DNA from: Pseudanabaena frigida
GTDB taxonomy: Bacteria > Cyanobacteriota > Cyanobacteriia > Pseudanabaenales > Pseudanabaenaceae
Reading direction: 5' to 3'
NCBI GenBank assembly: GCA_003242085.1
Contig: QBML01000022.1
Coordinates: 28,397-92,396 of the forward strand
Length of the DNA: 64,000 bases
Position 1 is the stretch's first letter, and each line of letters starts with the position of its first letter. Of the stretch, positions 44,327-53,514 are shown piece after piece. The notes beneath the pieces are model-generated. The model was not told where the DNA came from, ran no database searches, and was given only the letters and a program-made list of their open reading frames with translations. The position numbers and the translations under genes are program-made.

Positions 44327-46260
44327 AGTAATTCTGACATCACAACTTTACGATACCAAATTTCTAGCAATAACAGCTTGTAAAGCATAAAAGTATGTTC
44401 GCGCTTATTTGTAAACTCTTGGCAAATCTTATTTAAATAGCTAGCATCTATAACTTGTAGTTCAAGCAAATGTCCATCAATTAAATAGTTTATGTACCTA
44501 TCCAAAATACCTTCCATCCATTCTTGTACTGGAGGCTGAAAGCCTTGTTTGGGACGATTTAGCACTTCATCGGGAATAGTGCCCTTTAGAGATTGCTTGA
44601 GCCAGTATTTTAGCCCTAACTCTTGATCTGGTTGTGTTTGGCGCAATCCCATCACTAACTCAATTAGTTTGTAGTCGAGGAATGGCAGTCTTGTTTCGAC
44701 AGAGGATGCCATACTAACGCGATCGCCCAAAGCTAAACAGTTAGAAACTAGCCAAGTGTCAAATAAAATTTGACAAATCTGTTGGGGAATTTCGTCAATA
44801 TTTTGTGAATGCATCTCATAGGGACGAAAAGCATTTCTGTAGGGTATTAATGCGGCAAATTCATCGGTATATAGCTGTTTGCTATATTGCAAAGCTAATT
44901 GAAAATTGCCAACTAGGTTTTGATATACGGCTTGTTCGGGGTGTTGCAGATCTAACAGACTATGCTCGATGCCTTGACTAAGCAGCGATCGCAAAGCTTG
45001 CGGACTTTTATGACTATAGGCAAATTTACGATATAGCCGATGATTGGCAAATTTACTAATTAAATCTAAACCAAATCTGGGTTTTATTTGACCTTGCAAA
45101 ATTTGCTGTTTGCGCTGAGTTAGTTGAACAGCTTCAATAGTCCAAGCATAGCCCCAAAAAAGCTCATCCCCGCCGATACCACTCATCATTACCTTAATAC
45201 CGCGATCGCTAGCTAGTTTCATCACTGAGTAATGCCCAAAAGCAGCAATATCAGCTATAGGATCGTCCATTGCCGAGACTAAATCTGGGAAAAAATCGAC
45301 TAAGGCTTCTGTCTTTAATTCGATATCAGCAAATGGTAAGCCCAGAGACTTAGCTAATTCTTCTGCTTGTTTGCGTTCATCGTATGGTGGGCGATTAGGA
45401 TAGCCAATACTAAAACATTGCAAAGTATCTTTATATTTTGGTGCAGCTAAAGCAGCGATCGCACCAGAATCAATGCCGCCACTTAGAGCAACTCCTACTG
45501 CCACGTCTGAACGCAAAGTCAGCTCGATGACTCGATCTAGTTCTTGGCGAATTAATTCGATAGGATCGCCACTAATTGGAGGGATTTGACTCAAGCTCCA
45601 ATATGGTTGTGGTTGTATTTCCCAAGTTTGATAATCAATCAATAGATAGTGAGCAGCAGTCAGTTTATATACTCCTGCTAATGGAGTTCTGGGTTCTGGA
45701 ACGTATTGATAATGTAAAAATAAATCTATTGAGATCGGATCTAGTTTCGGCTGATGAGGAAGCATTTTCACTAATGCTTTAAGCTCAGAAGCAAAATAAA
45801 ACTTATCTCGATCGTACCAGTAATACAAAGGCTTTTCACCAATGCGATCGCGAGCTAAAAACAATTGTTTGCTCTGGGTATCCCAAATCGCAAAAGCAAA
45901 CATGCCTCTCAATTTTTCTAAGCAATTTTTACCCCATTGAGCATAGGCAGCTAGCAAGACTTCTGTATCGGTCTTGCTATCAAACAAATATCCTAAATCA
46001 ATTAATTCTTGTCTAATTTCTAAGTAATTATAAATTTCCCCATTAAAAGTAATCCAATATCTTTCATTTTGATAAGACATGGGCTGATGTCCAAGCGAAC
46101 TCAGATCGAGTATTGAGAGTCTTGTGTGACCGAGATAAACACGATCGTCATGCCACTCTCCACAATCATCAGGGCCACGAGATTTAATTACAGTTAACAA
46201 TTTATAGAAATTGTTAACTGTAATTAAATCTTTACTAATAATTCCTATAATGCCACACAT
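44323..46260 (-). CDS. asnB: Asparagine synthase-like glutamine amidotransferase
   Basis: 645 aa. MCGIIGII places the nucleophile Cys at residue 2, after Met removal. The glutaminase domain continues with RGPDDCGEW, LGHTRLSILDLS and FNGEIYNYLEIR. The synthetase domain has SGGIDSGAIAALAA (ATP pyrophosphatase loop) and SGIGGDELFWGY. Free asparagine is the textbook product, but copies inside polysaccharide loci often amidate a uronic acid or other sugar carboxylate, which I favour here. A perfect 23-bp palindrome lies in codons 11-27 and could fold in the mRNA just after the start. Confidence 0.9.
   Translation of the reverse strand: MCGIIGIISKDLITVNNFYKLLTVIKSRGPDDCGEWHDDRVYLGHTRLSILDLSSLGHQPMSYQNERYWITFNGEIYNYLEIRQELIDLGYLFDSKTDTEVLLAAYAQWGKNCLEKLRGMFAFAIWDTQSKQLFLARDRIGEKPLYYWYDRDKFYFASELKALVKMLPHQPKLDPISIDLFLHYQYVPEPRTPLAGVYKLTAAHYLLIDYQTWEIQPQPYWSLSQIPPISGDPIELIRQELDRVIELTLRSDVAVGVALSGGIDSGAIAALAAPKYKDTLQCFSIGYPNRPPYDERKQAEELAKSLGLPFADIELKTEALVDFFPDLVSAMDDPIADIAAFGHYSVMKLASDRGIKVMMSGIGGDELFWGYAWTIEAVQLTQRKQQILQGQIKPRFGLDLISKFANHRLYRKFAYSHKSPQALRSLLSQGIEHSLLDLQHPEQAVYQNLVGNFQLALQYSKQLYTDEFAALIPYRNAFRPYEMHSQNIDEIPQQICQILFDTWLVSNCLALGDRVSMASSVETRLPFLDYKLIELVMGLRQTQPDQELGLKYWLKQSLKGTIPDEVLNRPKQGFQPPVQEWMEGILDRYINYLIDGHLLELQVIDASYLNKICQEFTNKREHTFMLYKLLLLEIWYRKVVMSELL
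46181..46230 (-). repeat. Perfect 23-bp palindrome in the 5' coding region of asnB
   Basis: Arms 46181-46203 and 46208-46230 are fully complementary around ATAG; the core is AATTACAGTTAACAATTT. It lies 30-80 nt downstream of the start codon on the mRNA and encodes the segment from DLITVNNFYK to LLTVIK. Such a stem would be strong for an AT-rich transcript. Confidence 0.9.
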
Positions 46261-46435
46261 GTTTATAATTCATTCTAAAGAATAACTTCATATAACGATC
46301 GATTTATACTGGCTTTTAAATATTTATGTAGATGTTTGAAAATCAATATAAATTTTCTTGTTCAGGCTATCAAGGCTGCTTTTCAAGCATAACAAAATGA
46401 TATATGACAAATTTGTTTCTACAATAATTGAATTT

Positions 46436-47335
46436 TTATGATTTTAATAACTTATTCAAAATAGATTTTAAATTCAACTTAACTTGACTAATAAAGGATA
46501 TTTTCCCAATAGGTTTGGCTTTTTTCCAAGGTGTTTTTTCTATGTATTTATAGTACTCATGCTTAAACGGATGAGTACAGTAAAAATGCCAAGGTTTGCA
46601 AGAGCCACCTCCAGTGTAATGCACCAAAGAAGGATCGAGCTTAGCCTTTTGTAATTCTTGTTCTGTCGTCCCTAATTCTACTGAAGAGAAGTCTTTAAAA
46701 AAGACTTCTTGAGCATTCCATTCTGGCTCAATTTTTAACCATTGTGCTTGAAGTAAGTAATTTAAAATATCTTGATCCCAAAATATAATTTTTTCAGGAT
46801 GGTCTCGAATAAATTTAAGTGCTTTAGTTGTTATATTTAAGTCTCGCCATTTCTTCAAATTAATCAACATTACACCAGCATTAAAATATGAGTTTGCATC
46901 ACTAACTCCTAAATTTAGCTTGTAATCCTCTGAAATAAATGGATTTTCGATCGCAGCATGAGTGTAATTAGAGATGTCATTTGACCAAAGTTGAGCTATA
47001 TCATGACGGACTATAATATCGGAGTCTAAAAATAAGACTTTTTCCATAGAGGCATCAATTAATTCTGGAATAAAAAGTCTGAAGTATGTTGCGATAGAGA
47101 CATGATCGGACAGAATAGCGCCTTTAAGAAGGGTACTGTCAACTTCTAAGAATAAAAAGTTGTGAGTAGATTCTTTAAGAAAATTTTCTAAAAGCTTTCT
47201 TCCCTTCGCATTCAAACCATTGTGGATAATGTAAAAGAAAAAATTTTTATATTGACTATTACTCAAAAGGGAACAGAGCATCACTCCACAGTGTTGAATA
47301 TAGTTATTATCAATTGTGCATACAACGCTAATCAT
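46436..47335 (-). CDS. Glycosyltransferase family 8
   Basis: 299 aa. ISVVCTIDNNYIQHCGVMLCSL, KVLFLDSDIIVRHDIAQLW (DxD) and VHYTGGGSCKPWHF (HxG...KPW) are the GT8 hallmarks of LPS galactosyl/glucosyltransferases such as WaaJ/GspA. It retains configuration and uses UDP-hexose. It sits 175 bp upstream of asnB, and the gap between them is AT-rich with no obvious element. Confidence 0.92.
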   Translation of the reverse strand: MISVVCTIDNNYIQHCGVMLCSLLSNSQYKNFFFYIIHNGLNAKGRKLLENFLKESTHNFLFLEVDSTLLKGAILSDHVSIATYFRLFIPELIDASMEKVLFLDSDIIVRHDIAQLWSNDISNYTHAAIENPFISEDYKLNLGVSDANSYFNAGVMLINLKKWRDLNITTKALKFIRDHPEKIIFWDQDILNYLLQAQWLKIEPEWNAQEVFFKDFSSVELGTTEQELQKAKLDPSLVHYTGGGSCKPWHFYCTHPFKHEYYKYIEKTPWKKAKPIGKISFISQVKLNLKSILNKLLKS

Positions 47336-47354
47336 AAGATATTTATTTAAAGTA

Positions 47355-48089
47355 CTAATTCTTTTGACAGAGGAAGATATTAGACATATAGACTAGTCCC
47401 TTAAGTTGCACGGAATTTTGTAGTTTGCGATCGCGTAATATGTTGAAAAGAATCTCTTTGATTAGTTTGACAAAACGATTTAACAATCGATCTCTAAATC
47501 TCTGACTCACTGGAAGAGAGTAAACACTTGCTAGTAATGTTCCTAAAACATCCCATGCATCACCTGCATTTTCTTGATGTAAAACCCTAAAATTATGTTT
47601 TTCTGTAAAATATTGCAATGCAAAAGGTGTGGGTCGCCAAAAATCGTAGGGAGCCTCATGAAGTTGATAAAAGTGTGGACAGGTAATAAAGAGCTTGCCT
47701 CCACTATTCAACAATTTTGAAAAGTTAGAAAAAGCCATATTCCAATCAGCGACATGTTCCATAACCTCAGTACAGAAAATAAGATCGAAAGAACCTAGTT
47801 CAATAATTTCATCAGGTAAAGCTTTATCGATTTCGCAAATAATATCTACAGTTCCATTTGAGTTTTGGCTTATATCAATGCCCATATATTTATAACCGAG
47901 TTCTTCTAAAGCTTTCCTAAAGGGTTGACCACCACAACCCACATCTAAAACACGTTTGTTTGACTCAAGTGGCTTTAAATATTTAGATAAAACTTCCTCA
48001 ATATGAGTTTTAAGTAAAGGGACTATAAATTCTTCTGGTGGCGCATAAGCATGATAGTTAGAACGTCTTGCAGATTCCGATCTAGTCAT
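47355..48089 (-). CDS. Class I SAM-dependent methyltransferase
   Basis: 244 aa. NKRVLDVGCGGQPFRKALEE is motif I and YMGIDISQNS the acidic motif. FDLIFCTEVMEHVADWNMAF and LLNSGGKLFITCPHFYQLH complete a Methyltransf_11/23 core. PYDFWRPTPFALQYF is typical of sugar-cluster members. Expected to methylate a glycan intermediate. It is 19 bp from the GT8 gene. Confidence 0.88.
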   Translation of the reverse strand: MTRSESARRSNYHAYAPPEEFIVPLLKTHIEEVLSKYLKPLESNKRVLDVGCGGQPFRKALEELGYKYMGIDISQNSNGTVDIICEIDKALPDEIIELGSFDLIFCTEVMEHVADWNMAFSNFSKLLNSGGKLFITCPHFYQLHEAPYDFWRPTPFALQYFTEKHNFRVLHQENAGDAWDVLGTLLASVYSLPVSQRFRDRLLNRFVKLIKEILFNILRDRKLQNSVQLKGLVYMSNIFLCQKN

Positions 48090-48220
48090 TTTTATTATAG
48101 AGTTGAAGATTTTCTTGATGTATATTTAAATGTGCTATTTTCTCGTTAAAGCTGCATGTTAAATTTCGAGAACATTAAATAGTAGATCTATGTTAACAAT
48201 AATAGCCCTCAAAGAAGATT

Positions 48221-48997
48221 TTAAAGCTTTATAGCCACTCGACCAGTATCGTCAATCCGACTTAAGAAAATCCTAATTTGCTGCTGCTGAAAGTACTCAT
48301 CTACAGCAAGTTTTGCTCCTTGCCAATACCCATAATCATCAATAATGAGAATTCCATGTTGATTAAGGATCGGGAAAAGATGAATTAACTCATGGTGAGT
48401 AGACTCATACCAATCTGTATCTAAACGAAGTAGTGCAATTTGTGTTGGTGCTTGTTCTGGAAGTGTATCTTCTACTTTACCTTTAATGAAATGAATTTTT
48501 TCTGGATTATAACCTGTGCTATATATGACTGATTTGACTTCGTCCAAAGTTGCATTGCACCAAAATGAGCGATCGTCTTCTTTGTTAGAGTTTTTTAATA
48601 TCTTCTCTGCATTGTTTCCATTAAAGTCTATATCTTTCTCTGTTGGCTCTGACATGCCAGAGAATGTATCAAATAGATATAAATTTCGGCTTTGATCCCC
48701 AAGTTTCAGGAGTGTCTTTGCAACAGCCATCATACTTCCTCCTTTCCACACTCCACATTCGACAATATCACCAGAAATTTTTTCCGTAGTGATATATTTA
48801 ACAGCATTTATTAAAGTATGAATTCGCTCCTTGCTAGTCATTGTGTAGGACGAAACCTCATTAATAAGCTGTATATCTTGGTTGTCAAAATCTGCTGGAA
48901 AGTTATTTTCAGTAGATTTAGTTTGGTTTCTATTTGAGTATTTAACTATATCAAAACCAAAAGATCTTAAAGTATTTTTAATTAGCGATTTCAGCAT
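48221..48997 (-). CDS. TylF/MycF-family O-methyltransferase
   Basis: 258 aa. GDIVECGVWKGGSMMAVA is the family signature for SAM binding, with LYLFDTFSGMSEP next and LRLDTDWYESTHHEL containing the metal-binding Asp residues. HGILIIDDYGYWQGAK holds further metal ligands. Characterised relatives methylate deoxysugar hydroxyls in macrolides; in this locus a polysaccharide sugar is the likely target. Gaps of about 130-156 bp on both sides are AT-rich without named elements. Confidence 0.9.
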   Translation of the reverse strand: MLKSLIKNTLRSFGFDIVKYSNRNQTKSTENNFPADFDNQDIQLINEVSSYTMTSKERIHTLINAVKYITTEKISGDIVECGVWKGGSMMAVAKTLLKLGDQSRNLYLFDTFSGMSEPTEKDIDFNGNNAEKILKNSNKEDDRSFWCNATLDEVKSVIYSTGYNPEKIHFIKGKVEDTLPEQAPTQIALLRLDTDWYESTHHELIHLFPILNQHGILIIDDYGYWQGAKLAVDEYFQQQQIRIFLSRIDDTGRVAIKL

Positions 48998-49153
48998 TTT
49001 AATTAATTAACTCCCTAACAAACTTCTTTCAATCTTAATGTGGCTTGATAGTTTTAAAATTTTAATTAAGAATTATACATACATGCTACTACAGCACATA
49101 AATTTGCTCCTATATCACAAAAAAGATTGGCTGAAGACCTCCACTAGCTTAAC

Positions 49154-49699
49154 TTAAACTCTATACTTGATTATTTTTGCAGGTACTCCTGCTACTACTG
49201 CATAAGCAGGAACATTTTTATTAACGACTGCTCCTGCTGCAACAACACTTCCCTTTTCTAAAGTAACTCCATCAAGGATTGAGCAGTTATGTGCAATCCA
49301 AACGTCATCCTCGATATTAATTCCTTTACTAATATTTCCCTGTTCCCAAATCGTCTTACTGCGATCCTTATAGACGTGGTTATTAGGGATAATCATACAG
49401 TGACCTGCGATCAAAACGTTGTTACCGATTTTAGTTCCTCCATGTCCGTAAATGATTGTATAAGGATTGATACTGCAATTAGAACCGATACTGATATTCC
49501 CTCCATATGTCATAATCAAAACCCCATCTAATATTCCGCAATTATTACCGATTACGATTTCACCCCCTTGTATGATTTTAAGCTTTGCACTTTCCTCAAT
49601 AAATACATTATCCCCAATTTTTATCCTTTCATCTTTATACAAAATATTTCTATTCTTCCATGGAAGGAATTGTTTAAGAAAATTCTTGAAATTCATCAT
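49154..49699 (-). CDS. Hexapeptide-repeat acyltransferase
   Basis: 181 aa from the ATG at 49699, overlapping the ABC gene stop as ATGA; ATGs at 49696 and 49708 are also possible because GGGAAG lies among them. Repeats start at residue 27 ([15 protein letters not shown]) and run to [20 protein letters not shown]. The catalytic His is in PNNHVY. It resembles the acyltransferase at 37738 in its [13 protein letters not shown] stretch, so the two may be paralogues with different acceptors. Confidence 0.9.
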   Translation of the reverse strand: MMNFKNFLKQFLPWKNRNILYKDERIKIGDNVFIEESAKLKIIQGGEIVIGNNCGILDGVLIMTYGGNISIGSNCSINPYTIIYGHGGTKIGNNVLIAGHCMIIPNNHVYKDRSKTIWEQGNISKGINIEDDVWIAHNCSILDGVTLEKGSVVAAGAVVNKNVPAYAVVAGVPAKIIKYRV

Positions 49700-50931
49700 A
49701 CTTCCCATTTAAAGTCTTCCAAATATGTACATAGGTTGCTTTGCCATTCGTAATCTCGCTGTTTGCTAAACATCACAACTTCAAATGGACAAATATTTTC
49801 TATTAATTGAAACATCTCTCCTGTTTTGTGTGATGCAAAAAAAACATTGAGCGTGTAATTCCCTTGATATAATCTCATTTTATCAAAGATGCATTGTAAC
49901 CGATGAAGTCCTGCTTCTCGTAATATTGGAACCTCCGAATCGAATAGCCATGTGTGAGCAATAGTCTGTTGCAGTCCATTAACTATATTGATTGCAATTG
50001 CTCCTCCATTAATAGCAAAAGGAGTTGCTATTTCTATCTCTATTTTAAGAGGCTCTCCATGCATATGAGTATTAGAGACTTCTGAAGTCAAAACTCTAAC
50101 ATTTGTGACTTTGGGATTAGTGTCTGAGGGCTTGTCAGTATATGTAAAGCTTTGATCGTTACCATACCGTAGATATTCACTGATCATTTTTTCGGTTTTG
50201 CCTTTATTGATTAATTGACCAAGAGAAAGAAAAATCAAAGTTTCAGTTAGGCTTGTAATTGCCTGCATGTTATGGCTAACAAATAAAATAGTTCTACCTT
50301 CCTTCGATACGTCTTCCATTTTTCCAAGACACTTCTTCTGGAATTGAGAATCTCCGACAGCTAAGACTTCGTCGACGATCAAAATTTCTGGCTCTAGATG
50401 AGCTGCTACGGCAAATGCTAAGCGCACATACATCCCTGAAGAATAACGCTTTACAGGGGTGTCTAAGAATTTTTCAATCTCGGCAAATGCAACAATCTCA
50501 TCAAACTTTTTCTTAATTTCAGATCTATCCATTCCTAAGATTGCGCCATTGAGGTAGATATTTTCTCTGCCAGTTAGTTCGGGATGGAAGCCAGTACCAA
50601 CTTCCAGAAGGCTAGCAACTCTGCCTCTGATCGATATTTTGCCAGAAGTGGGTTCGGTGATACGGCTAAGGATTTTTAGTAATGTGGATTTACCTGCGCC
50701 ATTTCGTCCAATGATACCCACGCGATCGCCTTGTTTAATTTCAAAACTTACATCCTTAAGTGCCCAAAACTCTTCGGAACTTGGATCTTGATATTCCTGT
50801 TTAGAAAATCTTCGTCCTATGGACTTGACACTGTTAGCGATAACGTCCCTTAGAGCTGTATATCTTTCCTTCTCATGACCGATGATATATTTTTTACTTA
50901 GATTTTCTACTCTAATTACCGTGTCGGACAT
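49696..50931 (-). CDS. Polysaccharide ABC transporter ATPase with C-terminal cargo domain (Wzt-like)
   Basis: 411 aa. The ATPase occupies residues 1-250: [17 protein letters not shown] (Walker A), [16 protein letters not shown] (signature of this subfamily) and [19 protein letters not shown] (Walker B). The C-terminal 150 residues are a beta-rich Wzt-type domain that in O9a-type systems binds the modified chain terminus. No Wzm-type permease gene is adjacent or elsewhere in the window, so the partner must be encoded outside. The presence of terminal methyltransferases fits a capped-chain export model (inference). Confidence 0.92.
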   Translation of the reverse strand: MSDTVIRVENLSKKYIIGHEKERYTALRDVIANSVKSIGRRFSKQEYQDPSSEEFWALKDVSFEIKQGDRVGIIGRNGAGKSTLLKILSRITEPTSGKISIRGRVASLLEVGTGFHPELTGRENIYLNGAILGMDRSEIKKKFDEIVAFAEIEKFLDTPVKRYSSGMYVRLAFAVAAHLEPEILIVDEVLAVGDSQFQKKCLGKMEDVSKEGRTILFVSHNMQAITSLTETLIFLSLGQLINKGKTEKMISEYLRYGNDQSFTYTDKPSDTNPKVTNVRVLTSEVSNTHMHGEPLKIEIEIATPFAINGGAIAINIVNGLQQTIAHTWLFDSEVPILREAGLHRLQCIFDKMRLYQGNYTLNVFFASHKTGEMFQLIENICPFEVVMFSKQRDYEWQSNLCTYLEDFKWEV

Positions 50932-50946
50932 AAGTAATATATTTTC

Positions 50947-51492
50947 CTATGGCTGTGGCGATCGCTTTACTAATTTTAAAATTGAATCTTTAAGATTATG
51001 TAATGTTTGTGCATCTTCTTCTTTAGATGTATAAGCTGCATCTGAATTTGTCTGATTAGATTCTTGGGATTGATCTTCTGACTTCCGATCTAGGCGATCG
51101 CATAGGTCACCTAGATATGTTGCCATCTTAATGGGGAAATGGGGCGCAACAGAATCAAGATTAGGATGGTTTGGAATATCGTCACACGGACAACAAACGG
51201 GGGCACGCGCACCCATATCTAGGATCGGTACGAGTAAACTACAACGGGCACAAGCTATTATGTCCCACTGACCGCTGAGTAAATTGCTGATTGTCTGATC
51301 TGTACCGCTCAAATGTGCTTCATGGGCTTTTGTCGTACTAATTTCATCCCAAAGCTTATTGAATACGGCTGAATACTTTTCGCCTTGGACAATTTTGGAA
51401 ATGTAAACTTCCTCGTTGTTAGATAAACTTACTGCTTTGCCCATTTGCATCCATTGAGCGAGATAATTTTTAACTAAGGTTCGAGATGCCAT
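50947..51492 (-). CDS. Hypothetical protein with Cys-rich centre
   Basis: 181 aa. IACARCS and VCCPCDD in the middle (about 80-105) could form a zinc site. The C-terminus is acidic and Gln/Ser-rich. No family recognised. It lies 15 bp before the Wzt-like gene and may open the locus transcript, since a divergent DevA-type gene begins 160 bp to its right. Confidence 0.65.
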   Translation of the reverse strand: MASRTLVKNYLAQWMQMGKAVSLSNNEEVYISKIVQGEKYSAVFNKLWDEISTTKAHEAHLSGTDQTISNLLSGQWDIIACARCSLLVPILDMGARAPVCCPCDDIPNHPNLDSVAPHFPIKMATYLGDLCDRLDRKSEDQSQESNQTNSDAAYTSKEEDAQTLHNLKDSILKLVKRSPQP

Positions 51493-51604
51493 AGGTTAGA
51501 ACCTTTATAAATAATCAATAGAATTTTATTAGGCAGACCATAAATTATTGACCCTGCCATAGTTAATATAGTCTGAGAGCTTCATCAATAATCTGAATAA
51601 AACT

Positions 51605-51644
51605 TTTATTTTGTCCGTAGGTTTATTTATTTTGTCCATAGGTT
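51605..51644. promoter_or_regulatory. Two 19-bp direct repeats spaced 21 bp upstream of the DevA-type gene
   Basis: TTTATTTTGTCCGTAGGTT at 51605-51623 and TTTATTTTGTCCATAGGTT at 51626-51644 differ at one base, with starts exactly 21 bp apart, about two helical turns. The second copy ends 8 bp before the ATG at 51653, so it may include the ribosome-binding site. An operator pair or a simple tandem duplication are both possible. Confidence 0.6.
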
Positions 51645-51652
51645 ATTAGACT

Positions 51653-52432
51653 ATGCTCGACATCTCTGATACTTCTGCCCTAACCTCATCGCTATCTAAC
51701 AACGTTGAGCCATCAATTCAGATCCGTAATTTAAACTTTCATTACGGTGAAGGTGACTTATTTAAGCAAGTTTTATTTGACATCAACTTAGATGTCTTTC
51801 CTGGGCAGATTGTCATTCTTACAGGCCCTTCTGGCTCGGGTAAAACTACTCTTTTAACTTTAATAGGCGCTTTACGCACGATTCAGGATGGCAGTCTGCA
51901 AGTTTTGGGACAAGAGCTTAGAGGTTTAAGCCAGAAGAAACTCGTGCAGATTCGCAAGAGCATTGGATTTATCTTTCAGGCTCATAATCTTTTCTATTCT
52001 TTGACAGCTCGGCAAAATGTGATGATGTCAACCGATCTTTATCCTCATGCTGCTGGTAATGTTGCACCTGCGAGCGTAGCTGCGGATATTCTTGGAAAGC
52101 TTGGGCTAGGTGAGAGGGTAGACTATAAGCCCCATGCCCTATCGGGTGGTCAAAAACAACGGGTGGCGATCGCGCGAGCTTTAGTCAATCGTCCGAAGTT
52201 AATCCTCGCTGATGAGCCGACGGCAGCATTGGATAAAAAATCTGGGCGCGATGTAGTAACGCTGATGCAAAAAATGGCAAAAGAGGAAAACATCACGATT
52301 TTGATGGTCACTCACGATAATCGTATTCTCGATGTCGCCGATCGCATTATCAACCTAGTCGATGGCAACCTCGAATCAGACAATGTGGTAAATGATTCTG
52401 TAACAAGTGATTCGCGCACATTTATGCTGTAA
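51653..52432 (+). CDS. DevA-family ABC transporter ATP-binding protein
   Basis: 259 aa. The TGPSGSGKTTLLTLIGALR Walker A, HALSGGQKQRVAIARALVNR signature and LILADEPTAALDKKSG Walker B are intact. Start-region HYGEGDLFKQVLFDI and the LFYSLTARQNV motif match DevA/MacB-like exporters, which in cyanobacteria move envelope lipids or glycolipids. DevB and DevC partners normally sit next to it, but neither flanking gene is one, so it is an orphan here. Hairpin H10 follows 2 bp after the stop. Confidence 0.9.
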   Translation: MLDISDTSALTSSLSNNVEPSIQIRNLNFHYGEGDLFKQVLFDINLDVFPGQIVILTGPSGSGKTTLLTLIGALRTIQDGSLQVLGQELRGLSQKKLVQIRKSIGFIFQAHNLFYSLTARQNVMMSTDLYPHAAGNVAPASVAADILGKLGLGERVDYKPHALSGGQKQRVAIARALVNRPKLILADEPTAALDKKSGRDVVTLMQKMAKEENITILMVTHDNRILDVADRIINLVDGNLESDNVVNDSVTSDSRTFML

Positions 52433-52434
52433 CA

Positions 52435-52475
52435 AATAACTAAAAAGAGGCACTTTACGCCTCTTTTTAGTTATT
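52435..52475. terminator. Bidirectional terminator H10
   Basis: AATAACTAAAAAGAGGC at 52435-52451 and its exact complement at 52459-52475 flank a 7-nt loop, with T-runs on both strands. It lies between convergent genes and overlaps the stop of the right-hand one. Confidence 0.85.
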
Positions 52476-52731
52476 TATCGAGGCGGACGACATACCATTG
52501 CCATGTGCCGCGATCGCCACAATCTAAATCGCAAGCAGTTTTAATTAGTCGCTGGACTCGCTCATTAATTGTGGGGAGATTTTGTAAATCCGTGGGGAGA
52601 TCTTGATGTTGAATATCAACAAGCAGATCGTGCAAAATTTTTTCTAATTCTGGCTGAGTGACAAACTGCTCTTGCATATCTGGAGGCAGCACTACATAAG
52701 TGTCTTCGTAGTACATCATGCTGCTTGGCAT
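52471..52731 (-). CDS. Crr7-like (DUF3571) small protein
   Basis: 86 aa from 52731; the family-like start MMYYEDTYVVLPPD corresponds to the ATG at 52719, so 82 aa is equally likely. RLIKTACDLDCG and the ending WQWYVVRLDK match my memory of the CRR7 family, whose plant member is needed for the chloroplast NDH complex, and which may aid NDH-1 assembly here. No membrane segment. Identification is by remembered motif only. Confidence 0.62.
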   Translation of the reverse strand: MPSSMMYYEDTYVVLPPDMQEQFVTQPELEKILHDLLVDIQHQDLPTDLQNLPTINERVQRLIKTACDLDCGDRGTWQWYVVRLDK

Positions 52732-52825
52732 ATGGTTTCTCAGCTTGTGAAATTTTTTGTTTAAGAGTATAAAAAGAGCGTAAAAGTGGCGCTACGCACC
52801 GCCTATACTCGGTTAAAATTTTAGC

Positions 52826-53452
52826 ATGACGAATGTATTGCCTTTTGAACAACCTCTCGATCCTGTAGACGCAGCCGAACTAGAGCCTGAAGAAGATTTA
52901 GAGCTTGAAGAAAACCTTGAGGCTGAGCCACTGTCTTTATCCATGGATGGATTTGAGCAGACAGAACTACCGATCGCCAATAACCTCAAGCAAAAAGTAG
53001 AAGCAGTTTTGTATCTAAAGGGGCAGCCGATGAATTTGGCAGCGATCGCCGAGGCTTTGGGTTGCGAGATTGAGGATGCAGAGATGGGGCTGATTGACTT
53101 AATTACCGAATATGCCCATCGCGATAGTGCCTTAGAAATTGTGGAAACCGATGTGGGTTTTTCGTTAAGACTGCGATCGGAGTTTGCGGACTTAGTGCAT
53201 AAACTGATTCCTGTGGATTTAGGGCGCGGAGCTTTACGAACTTTGGCAGCGATCGCGCTCAAAAAAAATATTGTGCAATCGGAGTTGATCGAGTTACGCG
53301 GTGCTGGGGCATATCAACATGTGCAAGAGCTGGTCGAACAAGGATTTGTGAGAAAGAAAAGGCAAGCAGATGGGGGGCGATCGTCGGTTTTACAGGTAAC
53401 AACCAAATTTCATCAATATTTTGAAATCGATGACTTAACTAAATTGTTCTAG
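52826..53452 (+). CDS. scpB: Segregation and condensation protein B
   Basis: 208 aa. The first 55 residues form a Glu-rich acidic tail not seen in most ScpB. The family core follows: VEAVLYLKGQPMNLAAIAEAL, LRLRSEF, GALRTLAAIALKKNIVQSELIELRG and VQELVEQGFVRKKRQ, two winged-helix domains. It binds ScpA and SMC to compact chromosomes. No scpA or smc gene is adjacent. It is 62 bp upstream of pyrC on the same strand. Confidence 0.93.
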   Translation: MTNVLPFEQPLDPVDAAELEPEEDLELEENLEAEPLSLSMDGFEQTELPIANNLKQKVEAVLYLKGQPMNLAAIAEALGCEIEDAEMGLIDLITEYAHRDSALEIVETDVGFSLRLRSEFADLVHKLIPVDLGRGALRTLAAIALKKNIVQSELIELRGAGAYQHVQELVEQGFVRKKRQADGGRSSVLQVTTKFHQYFEIDDLTKLF

Positions 53453-53514
53453 GATCATTAGTACAGGCAATGGGCTTAAAACCATTGTTGCTAGATTGTT
53501 AAAGGAATTTTATT

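Noticed and set aside
44323-46260. Glucosamine-6-phosphate synthase (GlmS) for the amidotransferase
   Set aside because: The C-terminal half has the SGGIDS ATP loop and GGDELFWGY of asparagine synthases rather than SIS domains.
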